Shown piece by piece: positions 61,493 to 64,000 of a stretch of 64,000 bases of DNA. The notes below the pieces were generated by a model, which worked only from the letters and a program-made list of their open reading frames with translations, was not told the origin of the DNA and ran no database searches. Position 1 is the stretch's first letter. Every line of letters starts with the position of its first letter. Source of the stretch: Klebsiella africana (GTDB lineage Bacteria; Pseudomonadota; Gammaproteobacteria; Enterobacterales; Enterobacteriaceae); assembly GCF_020526085.1 (NCBI RefSeq), contig NZ_CP084874.1, positions 4,030,001 through 4,094,000 on the forward strand, written 5' to 3'. Position numbers and translations under genes: made by a program.

Positions 61493-62653
61493 TTGAAACG
61501 TAGTTTGCTCCTTTTTGCTGCGCTGTGCGCGGCGTCGTGGACCTCGGTGCAGGCCGCACAGCCTACCGTTGACCCGGTTTTCGCCTCGGATGTGGTCGAT
61601 CGTTACGCCAATCATATCTACTACGGCAGCGGCGCCACCGGCATGGCGCTGGTGGTTATCGATGGCAATCAGCGCGTTTTTCGCAGCTTTGGCGAAACCC
61701 GTCCGGGGAATAATCAGCACCCGCAGCTCGACTCGGTGATCCGTATCGCCTCCCTCAGCAAACTGATGACCAGCGAGATGCTAGTGAAGCTGCTCGACCA
61801 GGGGGTGGTGAAACTCAATGATCCGCTGAGCAAATACGCTCCGCCGGGCGCCCGGGTACCTGACTGGCAGGGAAAACCAATCACTCTGGTGAATCTCGCG
61901 ACCCATACCAGCGCCCTGCCGCGCGAACAGCCTGGCGGCGCCGCTCATCGTCCGGTGTTTGTCTGGCCGACCCGTCAGCAGCGCTGGAACTGGCTCTCTA
62001 CCGCGACCCTGAAGACCGCGCCCGGCTCGCAGGCGGCCTACTCTAATCTGGCCTTCGATTTACTGGCGGACGCGCTCTCCACCGCCGCCGGCAAACCTTA
62101 TCCGCAGCTGTTTGAAGAGCAGATCACCCGGCCGCTGGGGATGAAGGACACCACCTTTACCCCGTCACCGGATCAGTGCCAGCGGCTGATGATCCCGGAA
62201 AAAGGCGCCAGCCCGTGCAATAACACCCTGGCGGCGATCGGCAGCGGCGGAGTCTACTCGACGCCGGGGGATATGATGCGCTGGATGCAGCAGTTCCTGT
62301 CATCCGATTTCTATACCCGCAGCCAGCAGGCCGACCGGATGCAGACGCTGATTTATCAGCGTAACCAGCTGACCCGAGTGATTGGTATGGACGTACCGGG
62401 CCGCGCCGACGCGCTGGGCCTCGGCTGGGTGTATATGAAGCCGAAGAACGGCCATCCGGGAATTATTCAGAAAACCGGCGGCGGCGGCGGGTTTATCACC
62501 TATATGGCGATGAATCCGCAGGCTAACGTCGGCGCTTTTGTGGTGGTGACCCGCTCGCCGTTAACCCGCTTCAACAATATGAGCGACGGCATCAACGATC
62601 TGGTCAGCGAGCTGAGCGGCGCGCAGCCCAACATGCAGACGGCCAGTCAGTAA
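61493..62653 (+). CDS. ampH: D-alanyl-D-alanine carboxypeptidase/endopeptidase AmpH
   Basis: Periplasmic penicillin-binding protein of the AmpC-like type, acting on peptidoglycan peptides. 386 aa; begins with TTG at 61493, which keeps the signal peptide (KRSLLLFAALCAASWTSVQA) and matches the E. coli start. SXXK is Ser87-Leu-Ser-Lys90, YSN is in AAYSNLAFD, and KTG is in IIQKTGGGGGFITYM. The extension QCQRLMIPEKGASPCNN has the two cysteines of the class. It is not an AmpC beta-lactamase. Confidence 0.95.
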   Translation: MKRSLLLFAALCAASWTSVQAAQPTVDPVFASDVVDRYANHIYYGSGATGMALVVIDGNQRVFRSFGETRPGNNQHPQLDSVIRIASLSKLMTSEMLVKLLDQGVVKLNDPLSKYAPPGARVPDWQGKPITLVNLATHTSALPREQPGGAAHRPVFVWPTRQQRWNWLSTATLKTAPGSQAAYSNLAFDLLADALSTAAGKPYPQLFEEQITRPLGMKDTTFTPSPDQCQRLMIPEKGASPCNNTLAAIGSGGVYSTPGDMMRWMQQFLSSDFYTRSQQADRMQTLIYQRNQLTRVIGMDVPGRADALGLGWVYMKPKNGHPGIIQKTGGGGGFITYMAMNPQANVGAFVVVTRSPLTRFNNMSDGINDLVSELSGAQPNMQTASQ

Positions 62654-62759
62654 GCCCGAGGGAGGTTTCGCCGATGCGACATAACGATCGTTTTGGCGAA
62701 ACATCCCGCTGCCATTTCAGTTACACTACCGTCTTTCATTTCACAAAATCAGGCAAACC

Positions 62760-63734
62760 ATGACAGATTTAATCACTCGCCCCCGCCGCCTGCGTCAATC
62801 CGCTGCGCTGCGCGCCCTGTTTGAAGAGACAACACTGAGTTTGAACGACCTGGTGTTGCCGATCTTTGTTGAAGAAGAAATTGATGATTACAAAGCGATC
62901 GAGGCCATGCCCGGCGTGATGCGCATTCCGGAAAAATATCTGGCGCGCGAGATCGAACGCATCGCCAACGCCGGGATCCGCTCGGTGATGACCTTTGGTA
63001 TTTCTCATCACACCGATGCCACCGGCAGCGATACCTGGAATGAAAATGGTCTGGTGGCGCGTATGTCGCGGATCTGTAAGTCCACGGTGCCGGAGATGAT
63101 CGTCATGTCCGATACCTGCTTCTGCGAATACACCTCCCACGGCCACTGCGGCGTGCTGTGCGACCATGGGGTGGATAACGACGCGACTCTGGAAAACCTC
63201 GGCAAGCAGGCCGTTGTCGCTGCCGCCGCGGGCGCAGATTTCATCGCCCCTTCCGCCGCGATGGACGGTCAGGTACAGGCTATTCGCCGCTCGCTGGATG
63301 CCGCCGGCTTCACCAATACGGCGATCATGTCCTACTCGACCAAGTTCGCCTCCTCCTTCTACGGCCCGTTCCGCGAAGCGGCCGGTACCGCGCTGAAGGG
63401 CGATCGGAAAACCTATCAGATGAGCCCGATGAACCGCCGGGAGGCCATTCGCGAGTCGCTGCTCGATGAAGCCCAGGGCGCCGACTGCCTGATGGTGAAA
63501 CCGGCTGGCGCCTACCTGGATATTCTGCGTGATATCCGCGAACGCAGCGATCTGCCGCTCGGCGCCTATCAGGTCAGCGGGGAGTACGCGATGATTAAAT
63601 TTGCTGCCCAGGCGGGCGCTATCGATGAAGAGAAAGTGGTTCTGGAAAGCCTCGGCGCTATCAAACGCGCGGGCGCCGACCTGATCTTCAGCTATTTCGC
63701 CCTCGATCTGGCCGAGAAAAAAATTCTCCGTTAA
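62760..63734 (+). CDS. hemB: Delta-aminolevulinic acid dehydratase (porphobilinogen synthase)
   Basis: Joins two 5-aminolevulinates to porphobilinogen in heme synthesis. 324 aa. The catalytic zinc cysteines Cys120, Cys122 and Cys130 are all present in [15 protein letters not shown], so it is a zinc-dependent enzyme. The Schiff-base lysines are Lys195 in [10 protein letters not shown] and the Lys in [13 protein letters not shown]. The ATG at 62760 follows caggcaaacc. It is the last gene of the window; REP-type repeats follow. Confidence 0.97.
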   Translation: MTDLITRPRRLRQSAALRALFEETTLSLNDLVLPIFVEEEIDDYKAIEAMPGVMRIPEKYLAREIERIANAGIRSVMTFGISHHTDATGSDTWNENGLVARMSRICKSTVPEMIVMSDTCFCEYTSHGHCGVLCDHGVDNDATLENLGKQAVVAAAAGADFIAPSAAMDGQVQAIRRSLDAAGFTNTAIMSYSTKFASSFYGPFREAAGTALKGDRKTYQMSPMNRREAIRESLLDEAQGADCLMVKPAGAYLDILRDIRERSDLPLGAYQVSGEYAMIKFAAQAGAIDEEKVVLESLGAIKRAGADLIFSYFALDLAEKKILR

Positions 63735-63742
63735 ACCCGCCC

Positions 63743-63768
63743 CCCCGGTTGCGCTGCGCTTACCGGGG
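63743..63768. repeat. Hairpin after hemB
   Basis: CCCCGGT/ACCGGGG stem, likely a REP fragment or a stop signal without a T-run. Confidence 0.5.
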
Positions 63769-64000
63769 CCCGCAGCCCCATCCCGCATGTAGGCCGGGTC
63801 AGGCGCAGCCGCCACCCGGCACAAAAACGTCTCCCTACCCGTTGCCATTGCCCGGCGGCGCTGACGCTTGCGCGGGCCTACGAGCTTGCCGGGCCCGCAG
63901 CCCCATCCCGCATGTAGGCCGGGTCAGGCGCAGCCGCCACCCGGCACAAAAACGTCTCCCTACCCGTTGCCATTGCCCGGCGGCGCTGACGCTTGCGCGG
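63766..64000. repeat. Tandem 125-bp BIME unit (two copies, cut by the window end)
   Basis: 63766-63875 is repeated without change at 63891-64000 (period 125). Each unit holds two REP-like stem-loops in opposite orientation: GCCGGGT/ACCCGGC at 63793-63820 (again at 63918-63945), and the cccggcggcgctgacgc type at 63849-63881 (its second copy is cut by the window end). These are extragenic palindromes, common targets of gyrase, IHF and RAYT proteins. Confidence 0.85.

Overview
The window is chromosomal DNA of a Klebsiella-type member of the Enterobacteriaceae. Nearly every backbone protein reads as a close homologue of its E. coli K-12 counterpart, and the gene order matches the K-12 block from yajR to hemB (cyo/tsx/secDF/phoBR/proC/phoA/hemB), seen in reverse. 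G+C content is high and the intergenic REP and 'ccctctccc' repeats are of the kind seen in Klebsiella. No transposase, phage gene, CRISPR array, rRNA or tRNA was recognised.

Layout. (1) 1-16 kb: yajR, yajQ, panE-yajL, a SRPBCC gene absent at this place in K-12, thiI, the xseB-ispA-dxs isoprenoid cluster, yajO, then the minus-strand nrdR-ribD-ribE-nusB-thiL-pgpA cluster, yajI and tsx. (2) 16-23.5 kb: a WYL regulator/VOC protein cassette with a perfect palindromic operator candidate stands where K-12 has yajD; then the queA-tgt-yajC-secD-secF operon and acpH. (3) 23.6-33.2 kb: the main accessory block, between acpH and malZ (neighbours in K-12). It has a 2-Cys peroxiredoxin, a five-gene ascorbate-family PTS operon (IIA, IIB, IIC, PfkB kinase, class II aldolase), an amidohydrolase with a Cys/His-rich tail and its ABM-domain partner, a YcaC-like hydrolase and a divergent LysR regulator. 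(4) 33-47 kb: malZ, proY, brnQ, phoR/phoB, sbcDC, a triple 77-bp repeat, mak and rdgC. (5) 47-54 kb: ppnP, the aromatic genes aroM, yaiA and aroL, a DUF2076 gene, yaiI, proC, psiF, phoA and iraP. (6) 54-64 kb: a second accessory insertion (MdtG-like efflux pump and extensin-like protein), ddlA, yaiZ, yaiY, yaiW-sbmA, a cysteine hydrolase, ampH, hemB and a REP/BIME tandem repeat at the right edge.

Working together. PhoR/PhoB and a PhoB target (phoA-psiF) lie 12 kb apart, both with readable Pho boxes; iraP links phosphate starvation to RpoS stability. ThiI, ThiL and Dxs meet in thiamine synthesis (Dxs also feeds IspA), and RibD/RibE make riboflavin. YajC-SecD-SecF assist secretion. SbcCD and RdgC act on DNA; DdlA and AmpH act on peptidoglycan. 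The PTS/kinase/aldolase operon is the best candidate for an uncharacterised pathway: it looks like a complete import, phosphorylation and cleavage route for an unknown sugar.
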